DNA of 64,000 nt from assembly GCF_000830005.1 (NCBI RefSeq), contig NZ_CP010407.1:806001-870000 (forward strand). The letters are read 5' to 3'. Within the stretch, counting starts at the first letter, position 1. Every line of letters begins with the position of its first letter. Below, in pieces: positions 8,351 to 16,668 of this stretch. Made by a program: the position numbers and the translations under genes. The notes under the pieces are model-generated. The model saw only the letters and a program-made list of their open reading frames with translations, was not told the origin of the DNA and made no database searches. Origin of the DNA: Streptomyces vietnamensis (lineage in GTDB: Bacteria; Actinomycetota; Actinomycetes; Streptomycetales; Streptomycetaceae).

Positions 8351-11089
8351 TCAGACCTCGGCGGCGATCAGCTGGAGCTCCACGGGCAGGTCCTGCCGGC
8401 GGGTGATGCCGAGCTTGCGGTAGGCCCGGGTCAGGTGCTGCTCGACGGTGCTCACCGTGATGAAGAGCTTCCCGGCGATCTCCTTGTTGGTGTCGCCGCG
8501 CACGGCGAGGGCGGCGACCCGCCGCTCCGAGTCGCTGAGCTGCTCGGCCCGTTCCGCGTGCGAGGCGGTGACCGCGGGGGGCGCCGGGGCCGGCGGGGCG
8601 CCGACGAGGGTGATGGTGTTGCGCAGCGGATGGGCGCCGCACTCGTCGGCGAGGTGCCAGGCCGTCCGGTTGACCATGGCGGCCCGGGCCGATTCCCCGC
8701 CCTCCTGCAGGCAGGCGCCGAAGTCGCCGAGGGCGCGGGCCAGTTCGTAGCGGTCGCCGGAGCGTCTCAGGGCTTCGGTGGCACGGGCGAGGATCGCCTG
8801 CCGTCTCCTGGGTTCCTGGCCGGTCGCGCGCAGCCGCAGGGAGATGCCCTGCACCCAGGGGTCGGCCGCGTCTGGGGTGGCGAGCTGCTGGGTGACGAAC
8901 CGTTCGGCCTGGGCGTCCTCGCCGAGCCGGTGGAGGGCCTCGGCGGCGTCCGTGCGCCAGGGCAGGACGACGGGCCGGTCCAGGCCCCAGCGCCGCATGC
9001 GCCGGCCGATCTCCAGGAAGTCGCCGAGGGCGGCGTGGTAGCGGCTGGTGGCGAGGTGGAACTGGCCGCGGGCGCGCAGGTAGGAGAGTCCGTGCACGCT
9101 GTCGAGGGCGGTGTCCGGCAGCGGGCGGGCCAGCTCCGCCGCGACGCTGTCGGTACGGCCGAGGGCGAGCCGGGCCCGCATCAGGGTGCCGGCGACGCCG
9201 CTCGTGAGGGCGCTGCCGGGCCACTGGGGCACCGCTCCCAGTGCGGCGAGCGCCTCCCGTTCCGCTCCGTCCAGGTCGCCCTGGCGCAGCAGGGCTTCGG
9301 CGTGCAGGGCGCGCAGGAGCACGGCCCAGCCGGGGGCGGAGTGCCGTTCGGTCTCGGCCACGAGGTCGCGGCACCACGGCAGGGCCCTGGCGGCGCCGCC
9401 GAGGTAGAGCAGGGTCCTCAGGGCCTGCACGGTGGGTTCGATGGTGGCGCGGCCGGAGGCGGCGCCCCGCAGGAAGGCCTCGGCGGCGGCCGCCGCGGCC
9501 GGACCGCCTTCGGGCAGGTGCCAGAGGGCCGTGGGCGGTCCGGCCGGTTCCCGTGCCGCCTCCCGGAGCCCGGGTCCTCCGTCCTCCTCCGACGGGGCCC
9601 GGTGCCCGCGGGTGCCGGTCCGCCCGGGGAAGGCCGAGAGGCCGTCCGTCGGGTCGGTGTCCGCGCCGCCGGCGGGCGGCGTCCGGCGGGCCTGGGACCA
9701 GGTCCCGGCCGCCTGCCGGTCGGTGGCGTCGAGCAGTCCCAGGACCTCGTCGGCCTCGTCGAGCCGGCCCTGGCCGATGAGCAGCCGGGCCAGGGCGCCG
9801 ATCCGGCCCGGCCCGGGCCGGACGGAGCGGACGGTCTCCAGGGCCTCGGTCGTCCGGAGTTCCGCGTCGCCGGGGTCGATCCGGGCGGCGGCCTCGGCGA
9901 GGCGCAGGCGGTTGTCGAGGTGTGCGTCGGCGCCGACGACGCCTTCCCCCGCCAGTTCCAGGCAGGCGAGCGCGCTGCGTGCCCGTCCCGAGGAGAGCAG
10001 TTGTGCGGCGGCGCTCTGCAGGAGCGGTACGGCCCAGTCCGGGGTGGTGTCCCGGGCCGCGACGAGGTGTTCGGCCACGACGGGGGCGGCCGCGCCGGCG
10101 TCGCGGGTGACGGCCGCGGCCCTTCGGTGCAGGGCGGTGCGCTCGGCCGGCGTCATGCGGTCGAGCACGGCGGCCCGTGCGGCGGGGTGCCGGAAGCGGG
10201 TGCCGTCCAGGAGGCCGGCGGCGGCGAGGGCCTCGGCCGCCCGGGCCGTGTGGGCGACCGGTTCCCCGAGGAGCCGTGCGGCGGTGTCGGGGGTGGCCGG
10301 TTCGTCGAGTACGGCGAGCGCGTTCGCCAGCCGGACGGTTCCGGGGCCGTTGCGCTGCAGGCAGGCCAGTACCGCGTGGCCGAAGGCTCCGTGCGGTCGC
10401 GGTTCCCGGTCCTCCCCCGCTCCGCGGAGGTCCTGCAGGAGTGCCCGCAGGAGCAGCGGGTTTCCGCCTCCGGCGCGGTGCAGCCGGGCCGCCTCCTCCT
10501 CGGCCTCGATGCCTTCGCCCCGCAGCAGTTCGCCCACCGCGTCGCGGCTCAGGGGTGAGAGGGCGAGGCGTACGAGTCGTGGAAGCCGTATCAGTTCGGT
10601 GCCGAGCAGGGGGTCGATGTCCCGGCCGTCGAGGCGGCGGGCGAGGACCACCAGGACTCCCGCCGTCCCGGCGGCCCGGGCGAGGTGCAGCAGGTACTGG
10701 CGCGACAGGTGGTCGGCGTGCTGCCAGTCGTCCGCGCAGATCGCGACCGGGCCCGTCGCGGCCAGTCGGCGTACGGCGGCGCTGAAGAGTTCCATCGACT
10801 CGCCGAGTCCGCCCGCCCCGTCCTGGCGGGGGTCGAGCGCGCCGGGAGGTGCCCCGGCGGCCAGCTGGCTGAGCACGCCGAGCGGCAGGTCGGATTCGGC
10901 GGCCGATCCCGTGGCGCGCAGCACGATGCCGCCGTGCGAGGCGACGCGTTCGGCCGTGAGGGCGAGCAGTTCGCTCTTGCCGCATCCGACGGGTCCCTCG
11001 ACGAGGACCGTGGTCCCGCGCCCTGCCGCGCAGTCGGCGAGCGCGGATTCCAGTGCTTCGTGTTCCGCTGCTCGTTCCACAAGATTCAT
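8351..11089 (-). CDS. LAL-type LuxR-family regulator (large ATP-binding)
   Basis: 912 aa from ATG 11089. The N-terminus carries an AAA module (start MNLVERAAEHEALESAL, Walker A GPVGCGKSE near residue 32). The middle is a long alpha-helical TPR-like region. The C-terminal LuxR helix-turn-helix contains LSDSERRVAALAVRGDTNKEI and STVEQHLTRAYRKLG. Length and layout fit the LAL family, which activates many streptomycete polyketide clusters. It is divergent from a PPTase gene across a 409-bp intergenic region with inverted repeats. No other minus-strand gene abuts it closely, so it is probably monocistronic. Target genes are inferred to be the neighbouring cluster. Confidence 0.9.
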   Translation of the reverse strand: MNLVERAAEHEALESALADCAAGRGTTVLVEGPVGCGKSELLALTAERVASHGGIVLRATGSAAESDLPLGVLSQLAAGAPPGALDPRQDGAGGLGESMELFSAAVRRLAATGPVAICADDWQHADHLSRQYLLHLARAAGTAGVLVVLARRLDGRDIDPLLGTELIRLPRLVRLALSPLSRDAVGELLRGEGIEAEEEAARLHRAGGGNPLLLRALLQDLRGAGEDREPRPHGAFGHAVLACLQRNGPGTVRLANALAVLDEPATPDTAARLLGEPVAHTARAAEALAAAGLLDGTRFRHPAARAAVLDRMTPAERTALHRRAAAVTRDAGAAAPVVAEHLVAARDTTPDWAVPLLQSAAAQLLSSGRARSALACLELAGEGVVGADAHLDNRLRLAEAAARIDPGDAELRTTEALETVRSVRPGPGRIGALARLLIGQGRLDEADEVLGLLDATDRQAAGTWSQARRTPPAGGADTDPTDGLSAFPGRTGTRGHRAPSEEDGGPGLREAAREPAGPPTALWHLPEGGPAAAAAAEAFLRGAASGRATIEPTVQALRTLLYLGGAARALPWCRDLVAETERHSAPGWAVLLRALHAEALLRQGDLDGAEREALAALGAVPQWPGSALTSGVAGTLMRARLALGRTDSVAAELARPLPDTALDSVHGLSYLRARGQFHLATSRYHAALGDFLEIGRRMRRWGLDRPVVLPWRTDAAEALHRLGEDAQAERFVTQQLATPDAADPWVQGISLRLRATGQEPRRRQAILARATEALRRSGDRYELARALGDFGACLQEGGESARAAMVNRTAWHLADECGAHPLRNTITLVGAPPAPAPPAVTASHAERAEQLSDSERRVAALAVRGDTNKEIAGKLFITVSTVEQHLTRAYRKLGITRRQDLPVELQLIAAEV

Positions 11090-11498
11090 GAAGCGCCCCC
11101 GCTATCACACAACTACCGGTCGGATCGCATTGACCGGCCTCTCCGGCCGTTAATGCGTCACCTCGGAATTATGCGATTCGGCCACGGCCGGACATTGGCT
11201 CCGGACGGTGGCCGCAAGCTGCACGGCAGCAATTGCCCGCCGCCCGGCCTCCCCGCTTTTCACCCGGTGGGAATGGGCTGCCGGGGCCGCATATGACAAC
11301 CCCATGGCAAGGTCCGGCCGGCCGGCTGCCCGGTGCGCGGCAGGAGCGGTCGGTCCGTGCGCGGGGCATGGCAGCGGGGTGGCGGATCCGGCCCCCGACG
11401 GCGGGTGGTGGTGGTCGCGGGCCCTGTCGCCGCTCGCCGGGCGGGCGGGGTGCCGCGAGCGTGGAGAACGTCCGTCACGTCGAGGAATCGGGGACTCC
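11090..11498. promoter_or_regulatory. divergent intergenic region between LAL regulator and PPTase
   Basis: 409 bp with no convincing gene. It must contain promoters in both directions. Two overlapping inverted repeats stand out close to the LAL start: CCGGTC (11116-11121) with GACCGG (11132-11137), and CGCATT (11126-11131) with AATGCG (11152-11157), the latter enclosing two GGCC boxes. They could be an operator for the LAL protein or another regulator; this is inference from symmetry only. Confidence 0.4.
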
Positions 11499-12170
11499 AT
11501 GCTCGCCTCTCTGCTGCCGCCCCAGGTCGCCGCCGTCGAAGTCAGAAGCGACCCGGCGGGTTTCGCGCTCTATCCCGAGGAGGAGGACTGCGTCCGTGAC
11601 GCGGTCCCCAAGCGCCGGGCCGAGTTCGCCGCGGTCCGCTGGTGCGCGCGGGTGGCGATGGCCCGTCTCGGGCTGCCGCCGGCTCCGGTCGTCCCCGGTC
11701 ACCGGGGTGCTCCCGGCTGGCCTCCGTCGCTCGCCGGCAGCATGACGCACTGCGCCGGATACCGGGCGGCGGCCCTCACCCGGCGTTCCGACGTCGCGTC
11801 CGTGGGCATCGACGCGGAGCCCGACGAGCCGTTGCCCGAGGGGATCCTGCAGGTCATCGCGCTGGAGGAGGAGCACCGTCAGGTGGCCGGGCTCCTTCGG
11901 ACGCGTCCCGGGACGTCCTGGGACAGGCTCCTGTTCAGCGCCAAGGAGTCGGTCTTCAAGACCTGGTATCCCCTGACGGGTCGTGAACTCGGCTTCGAGG
12001 AGGCACTGGTGACCCTGGATCCGGTGGAGGGGTCCTTCCGGGTGCGCCTCCTCGCGGACGCCGGCCCGCTGGGGGACGCTCCGCGCGCGTTCGCCGGCCG
12101 GTGGGCCGCCGAAGGGGGTGTCCTGGTGACCGCGATCGCGCACACCGCGGACGTGCTGGTCCCGGCATGA
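11499..12170 (+). CDS. 4'-phosphopantetheinyl transferase, EntD/Sfp superfamily
   Basis: 223 aa from ATG 11499. Motifs are SMTHCAGYRAAAL, VGIDAEPDEPLPEG (Mg-binding GIDAE, near residue 103) and LFSAKESVFKTWYP (WS-KE-x-xK motif, near residue 145), in the EntD/Npt arrangement. The family transfers phosphopantetheine from CoA to a Ser of acyl, peptidyl or aryl carrier proteins. It stands alone on the plus strand and is followed by a strong hairpin terminator. It could serve either of the two carrier-protein clusters in the window, each of which also has its own PPTase. Confidence 0.9.
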   Translation: MLASLLPPQVAAVEVRSDPAGFALYPEEEDCVRDAVPKRRAEFAAVRWCARVAMARLGLPPAPVVPGHRGAPGWPPSLAGSMTHCAGYRAAALTRRSDVASVGIDAEPDEPLPEGILQVIALEEEHRQVAGLLRTRPGTSWDRLLFSAKESVFKTWYPLTGRELGFEEALVTLDPVEGSFRVRLLADAGPLGDAPRAFAGRWAAEGGVLVTAIAHTADVLVPA

Positions 12171-12210
12171 CGAGAGGCTCCCCGCGCGGTCACTGCGGAG
12201 AGCCTCTCGT
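12170..12210. terminator. bidirectional hairpin terminator between PPTase and secreted peptide genes
   Basis: A perfect 11-bp inverted repeat, ACGAGAGGCTC (12170-12180) with GAGCCTCTCGT (12200-12210). The loop can form an extra CCGC/GCGG stem. It lies right at the PPTase stop, between two convergent genes, so it can act in both directions. There is no long T-tract, as is common in high-GC actinobacteria. Confidence 0.75.
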
Positions 12211-12237
12211 CTCATCTGCCCTTGCGGGGGCGGGACA

Positions 12238-12447
12238 TCAGGTCCAGCGGTCGTCCTCCGGGCGGGCCGCCGTGCACGAGACGCCGATGCCGGACAGGTC
12301 GATCTGCACGCCCGCCGTCACGTCGGCGAGCACGGACTCCGAGGAGGTCGCCGCCTGCGCGCCGCCCGCCGCGAAGAGGCCGGCCATGACCGCCACGACC
12401 GCCGCACCCATGACGCGCTGCCCGATCCTCTGCACGGAAATCCCCAT
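12238..12447 (-). CDS. small secreted peptide of unknown function
   Basis: 69 aa from ATG 12447, preceded by a GGGGGAG box 5 nt away. A signal peptide is clear: basic MGISVQRIGQR, hydrophobic VMGAAVVAVMAGLFAAG, and a likely AQA-A signal peptidase I site near residue 33. The mature part would be about 36 residues, acidic, with one Cys and the end EDDRWT. I recognise no family. It is divergent from a LuxR-type regulator 186 bp away and convergent with a PPTase. The strong ribosome site and coherent signal peptide support a real gene; codon evidence is limited by size. Confidence 0.62.
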   Translation of the reverse strand: MGISVQRIGQRVMGAAVVAVMAGLFAAGGAQAATSSESVLADVTAGVQIDLSGIGVSCTAARPEDDRWT

Positions 12448-12633
12448 GTCTTCTCCCCCAAATGGTCAAGAGTATTCAAAGAGGCATTGATTGAATGGTC
12501 CACTAATGAACCCTGGATCGCCGCCCCGTCCGTCGGAGATCACCTTGCCCTGCGATCACCTCGATGACCAAGCTCGAGACGGTGGCGTAAAGTTGCATGA
12601 CAACAAATTCGCCGGACCGGGGGAGCGGTACAG

Positions 12634-13668
12634 ATGGGCAGAAGAGAGGATTCCGCTTCGGGCTTCGCCGAGTTGGACGACATCAGCGCCAGCGCCTACG
12701 GACAGGCCGTCCGCATCGGGATGTTCGACCACGAGGCCATCGCGGAGCACCTCGCTCTCGGCCCGGCGGAGATCCGCCGCACCGAGCAGATACTCCGTCA
12801 TCTGAAGCTCCTCCAGCCCATGCCGGGCGACCCCTCGGTCCTCGTGCCGGTCGGACCGGACGTGGCCGCCGCCGACCTGGTCGGCGCCGCCGAGCGTCAG
12901 ATACGGGACCTCCAGCACGCCGTGACGGACGTGCGCACCAAACTGCTGTCCCTGACCCCCCTCTACTTCGAGGGCCGCCGCGAGCGGAACCGCGTGGAGG
13001 CCTTCGACCTCATCAGCGACCCGGGACTCGTCCAGTCGATGATCGACGAGCGCCGGCAGCAGTGCCGCAGCGAACTGCTCATCATCCAGCCGGGCGGCCC
13101 CCGCCCCGCCGAGGTGCTGCCCGCGGCGCGGGAGGCGGCGCAGGAGATGCTCGACCGGGGCGTCCGGCTGCGCACCCTCTACCAGCACACGGCCCGCAGC
13201 GACCTGCCCACCCGGGCGTACGTGCGCGATGTGACCGAGGCGGGCGCCGAGGTCCGCACCGCCGACGAGGTGATCGACCGCATCTTCATCTACGACCGGG
13301 AGATCGCCTTCCTCCCGGAGCGCGTGGACTGCCAGGAGCAGACGCCCGGCGCCGCCGTCGTGCGCGAGCCCACGCTGGTGTCGTTCCTCTGCTCGGTCTT
13401 CGAGTACCTCTGGGACGGCGCCACGCCCTTCGTGCCGGACATGTCCAGGACGCCGACCACCGACGACGGGGTGAAGCACTCCATCCTGCGGCTCATGTCC
13501 AAGGGGTACAAGGACGAGATGGTCGCTCGGCGGCTCGGCATGTCCGTCCGCACCTGCCGGCGCCACATCGCCGAGATCACCGAGGAGCTGGAGGCGACCA
13601 GCCGTTTCCAGGCGGGCTTCAACGTCGCCATGTCCGGGATGCTCAACAGCATCGGGGACCTGCTCTGA
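12634..13668 (+). CDS. LuxR-type helix-turn-helix regulator with TrmB-like N-terminal region
   Basis: 344 aa from ATG 12634, with GGGGGAG about 9 nt upstream. The first 65 residues look like a winged-helix (MFDHEAIAEHLALGPAEIRR). The middle resembles the sensor/dimerisation part of streptomycete TrmB-like LuxR proteins (LTPLYFEG, SELLIIQPGG, RGVRLRTLYQH). The C-terminus holds a LuxR helix-turn-helix: ILRLMSKGYKDEMVARRLG, then TCRRHIAEITEEL near residue 305. It ends 21 bp before the stop of the convergent biosynthetic operon. Probably a local regulator; ligand unknown. Confidence 0.85.
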   Translation: MGRREDSASGFAELDDISASAYGQAVRIGMFDHEAIAEHLALGPAEIRRTEQILRHLKLLQPMPGDPSVLVPVGPDVAAADLVGAAERQIRDLQHAVTDVRTKLLSLTPLYFEGRRERNRVEAFDLISDPGLVQSMIDERRQQCRSELLIIQPGGPRPAEVLPAAREAAQEMLDRGVRLRTLYQHTARSDLPTRAYVRDVTEAGAEVRTADEVIDRIFIYDREIAFLPERVDCQEQTPGAAVVREPTLVSFLCSVFEYLWDGATPFVPDMSRTPTTDDGVKHSILRLMSKGYKDEMVARRLGMSVRTCRRHIAEITEELEATSRFQAGFNVAMSGMLNSIGDLL

Positions 13669-13689
13669 GGGTGCGCCCGCCCCGCCCGG

Positions 13690-14538
13690 CTACGCGGGCC
13701 CCAGGGCCTCGACGACGGCCTCCGCGCAGTCCCGGTCCAGCATCGTCGTGATGTCCGTGTCCGCCGAGGAGCCGAATCCCGCGTCGTAGACCGCGGCGCT
13801 CACGCAGTACTCCTCGTCGATCACGAAGGTCCTGAACCCCCACTCGTCCCCGGTCCCGGTCGTGCCGTCCGGGCGCTGCACCTGGACGGGACGGCCGTCG
13901 GGCCCGAAGCCGAACTCGGTGAAGCGGAAGTTCATCCCCTGCCCGATCGCCTTGCTGTACGCCTCCTTGAGGGTCCACAGGCGCACCAGGCTGGGATTGC
14001 GCTCCGGCTCGTCCAGCTGGGCCAGCGTGATCAGCTCGTACGGGGTGCACACATGGCGCCCGAGACCGCCGCCGTACATCTGCCGGTCCACCCGCTCGGC
14101 GTCGACGCCGATGAGTCCGCGCGTGGTGAGGCCGACCAGGAGCAGGTCGCCCGTGTGGCTGAGGCTGATGTCGACCTGGTCGCAGCCCCGCAGATAGGGC
14201 CGGCCGGTCGGACCGTACGCCAGCTCCAGCTGCTCGGGCGCGCTGCGCAGCACGGCGCCCGCCGCGCACTTGAGGAGGATCCGCGAGGCCGCGTAACGCC
14301 GGCGGACCTCGGCGTGCGCCAGTTCGAGATAGCGGGACCAGTCGCGGCCGAGGAGCTCGCGCAGCTCCTCGCCCTCCGGGACCCGCGCCCCGAGGCCCGA
14401 GAGCCGGGCCCACAGCAGCGCCGAGCCGCTCTGCCGCAGGTCCTGCCGCACCTGCTCCCAGGCCGCGTCGGAACAGTCGGCGACCTCCACCGGGACGGTG
14501 AGCGGCGGCCCCACGGCCGCGCCTCCGGGGACGGTCAT
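13690..14538 (-). CDS. 4'-phosphopantetheinyl transferase, Sfp type
   Basis: 282 aa from ATG 14538, which overlaps the upstream ACP stop (ATGA). Sfp-type motifs in order: GPTGRPYL, ISLSHTGDLLLVGLT, IGVDAERVDR (Mg-binding) and LWTLKEAYSKAIGQG. The family attaches phosphopantetheine to carrier-protein serines. As the last gene of the operon running from 24594, it most likely activates the two ACPs and the PKS ACP domain encoded just upstream. A glycine/aspartate-rich C-terminal stretch (about 230-275) is longer than in Sfp itself. Confidence 0.92.
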   Translation of the reverse strand: MTVPGGAAVGPPLTVPVEVADCSDAAWEQVRQDLRQSGSALLWARLSGLGARVPEGEELRELLGRDWSRYLELAHAEVRRRYAASRILLKCAAGAVLRSAPEQLELAYGPTGRPYLRGCDQVDISLSHTGDLLLVGLTTRGLIGVDAERVDRQMYGGGLGRHVCTPYELITLAQLDEPERNPSLVRLWTLKEAYSKAIGQGMNFRFTEFGFGPDGRPVQVQRPDGTTGTGDEWGFRTFVIDEEYCVSAAVYDAGFGSSADTDITTMLDRDCAEAVVEALGPA

Positions 14539-14771
14539 CCTTGCTCCTTCACTAAGGCATAGATCTGTTCGAACGTCCGGGCTTCGAAGAGGGGGCGCAC
14601 CGGGAGCCGGCGTCCCGTCTCCTCCTCCAGCACGGTGACGAGTTGCAGCAGCAGCACGGAGTCCCACTCCGGCACGTCGGCCAGGTACGTACCTGCTCCT
14701 CGTTCCCGCAGGTCAATGGAGAACTCATCATGGAGCAGAAGCAGGAAGTCGTCGAGGTTCCGTGGATTCAC
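14535..14771 (-). CDS. acyl carrier protein next to FkbH-like enzyme
   Basis: 78 aa from GTG 14771; start and stop overlap both neighbours (GTGA upstream, ATGA downstream). The phosphopantetheine Ser lies in EWDSVLLLQLV (Ser38), followed by an ACP helix (LPVRPLFEARTFEQIYALV). In glycerate-unit pathways a discrete ACP of this size receives the glyceryl group from the FkbH-type enzyme. Position and coupling to the FkbH gene support that assignment; acceptance of a glyceryl group is inferred. Confidence 0.88.
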   Translation of the reverse strand: MNPRNLDDFLLLLHDEFSIDLRERGAGTYLADVPEWDSVLLLQLVTVLEEETGRRLPVRPLFEARTFEQIYALVKEQG

Positions 14772-16663
14772 GCCGCTCCTCCCCCGGCCGGATTCGATCG
14801 TGTGCGGAGGTGTGCGGGCATGGCCGGAATCATGATCAAGTCGTGCGCGAAGACCGTCTCTCCTGGCCGGCGGAACACTTCTGCGAATCCCATCGAGGGG
14901 TAGAAGTCCGCCGCCCGCCCGTTCTTGGGCGTGGGCACGTACCGGGCCCTCACCTCCGTGCAGCCGGACGCGCGGGCCAGCTCCAGGGCGTGCCCCAGGA
15001 GCGCCTGTTCGATCCCCCGCGCCAGCACCCGACAGCTGAGCCACACGTTCTCGACGTCCAGCGCGTCCCCGGTGCGGCGGGCGAGCAGCGCGCCCACCAG
15101 GCCACTGTCCCCGAACCGGTCGGCCGAGCGGACCGCGAGCAGCAGTTTGCCATCGTGTCCGGAGGCCGCCGCGGAGACCTCGGCCTCCGTCATCCTCCGT
15201 CCGGCCAGATTGAACCGGTTGGTGCGCTGGGTGAGTTGGGCGAATCTGGCCTGTTCGTGTCTATGCGGCGGGCCGACCTCCACCTCGATCCCGAGGTCCC
15301 GCAGGAAGTCCTCCGCCGCTCCGGTCCTCAGCCTCAGTTCACGGCGTCCCTCCTCGGCGCGATAGCGACGGTTCCGGTCCCGGTCGTCCTCGGTCAGGCT
15401 CACGCGGTCGAACCAGCCGTCGCGCAGCAGCCGGGAGACGTGCGCCGCCGGTTCGTCGTCGAGCCGTACGACGGCCGCCTCCGGCACCGCCCGCCGTACG
15501 CGCGCGCATTCCGCCGCGGAATCGTCCACGAACACGAGCGCGTCGGTCCCGAGGCCCAGGTGCCCGGCGATGTCGAGGAGATGCCCGTCCTTGGGCTCCC
15601 AGTCGGCGTCGATCCGTACGAAGTCGCCGTCCCTCAGCCGCATGTCCGGATGGTCGCGGAGGGTGGCGACCGCCTCGTCCCGGTCGTTCTTGCTGCTCAC
15701 CGCGAGCAGGACGCCCTGCGAGGCCAGCTGTTTCACGACGCGCTGGAAGGCCCCGAAGGCCTCGCCGCGGTCGGTGCCCGCGGCCGCGACCCCGTCGGGT
15801 CCGTCCTCGGCGAGCACGCCGTCCCAGAGCGTGTGGTCCAGGTCGAGCACCAGGCACTTGCGGGTCGCCCCGCGCAGCGAGCGCGCCAGATGCGCCGCCT
15901 CCCGCGCGTAGGCGGCCAGCAAGGGGGTCCCGAGGCGGGCCCCCGCGTAGTGGGCCAGCCGGAGGTCGTGCACGGGGCCGCCCTCGGCGACGAGCGGGTC
16001 GAGGTCGATCACCACGAGCCCGGGTGCCGTCGCGGACATGCGCAGCAGCCTGCTGTTGAAGTCGCGCCACACGGACCCGAGTTCGGCCCTGGAGCGGTGA
16101 TCGACCAGCTGGTGGCTCCAGGAGCGCGGCAGGGGGACCGTGTTGAGCACGAGGGTGCCCCCGGACAGCGCCGCGTGGGCGGCGGCGACGTCGGCGAGGA
16201 GGCGCAGCGCCTCGTCCGCCGCCCGCTCCACGTCCTCGGGCCGCCACACCTCGGGAACCCGGGCGAGGACGGTCTCGGCGTCGAGGAGGCACAGGGCCAG
16301 GTCGTGGCCGGCTCCGGCGAAGCGGCCCGCCGGGTCCGTCAGGTCGTGGACGTACGCACCGTGGTCGCCGAGGACCGGCCGCAGCAGGATGCCGTGCCTG
16401 GCCAGCTCCGCCGTGAGCGGATCGACGACGGGGGCCACCGTGGACTGTCCGGTGATCGCCACGGTGACGACGGGCGTCGCCGGATGACGGGCGAGCACCC
16501 GCCGCGGGTCCACTCCCGCGAGCAGCCGTCCGACCCGCCGCAGCGCGACGGCGTCGTCCTCGATCTCGGCCCGTCCGAGCAGGGCGGCCACGGAGTCGTA
16601 GGCGGCCTCCAGGCCGCCCTGTGCCCGCAGTTCGCGCAGCTGGTCGAGAGCGTTCGTCTCCAT
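14768..16663 (-). CDS. FkbH-like glyceryl-ACP synthase (HAD domain plus GNAT-like C-terminus)
   Basis: 631 aa from ATG 16663. The N-terminal 240 residues contain the FkbH-specific region with SGDN-hydrolase-like parts. A HAD phosphatase domain follows (CLVLDLDHTLWDGVLAEDG near residue 270; FVDDSAAECARV). The C-terminal third is GNAT-like (QLTQRTNRFNL, then SCRVLARGIEQALL). FkbH/RkE/Tmn16-type enzymes take 1,3-bisphosphoglycerate, dephosphorylate it and load D-glycerate on an ACP. With the discrete ACP and KASIII beside it, this is the three-gene set typical of tetronate pathways. The methoxymalonate route is less likely because no hydroxyacyl dehydrogenase or O-methyltransferase is present. 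Confidence 0.9.
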   Translation of the reverse strand: METNALDQLRELRAQGGLEAAYDSVAALLGRAEIEDDAVALRRVGRLLAGVDPRRVLARHPATPVVTVAITGQSTVAPVVDPLTAELARHGILLRPVLGDHGAYVHDLTDPAGRFAGAGHDLALCLLDAETVLARVPEVWRPEDVERAADEALRLLADVAAAHAALSGGTLVLNTVPLPRSWSHQLVDHRSRAELGSVWRDFNSRLLRMSATAPGLVVIDLDPLVAEGGPVHDLRLAHYAGARLGTPLLAAYAREAAHLARSLRGATRKCLVLDLDHTLWDGVLAEDGPDGVAAAGTDRGEAFGAFQRVVKQLASQGVLLAVSSKNDRDEAVATLRDHPDMRLRDGDFVRIDADWEPKDGHLLDIAGHLGLGTDALVFVDDSAAECARVRRAVPEAAVVRLDDEPAAHVSRLLRDGWFDRVSLTEDDRDRNRRYRAEEGRRELRLRTGAAEDFLRDLGIEVEVGPPHRHEQARFAQLTQRTNRFNLAGRRMTEAEVSAAASGHDGKLLLAVRSADRFGDSGLVGALLARRTGDALDVENVWLSCRVLARGIEQALLGHALELARASGCTEVRARYVPTPKNGRAADFYPSMGFAEVFRRPGETVFAHDLIMIPAMPAHLRTRSNPAGGGAA

Positions 16664-16668
16664 GTGCC

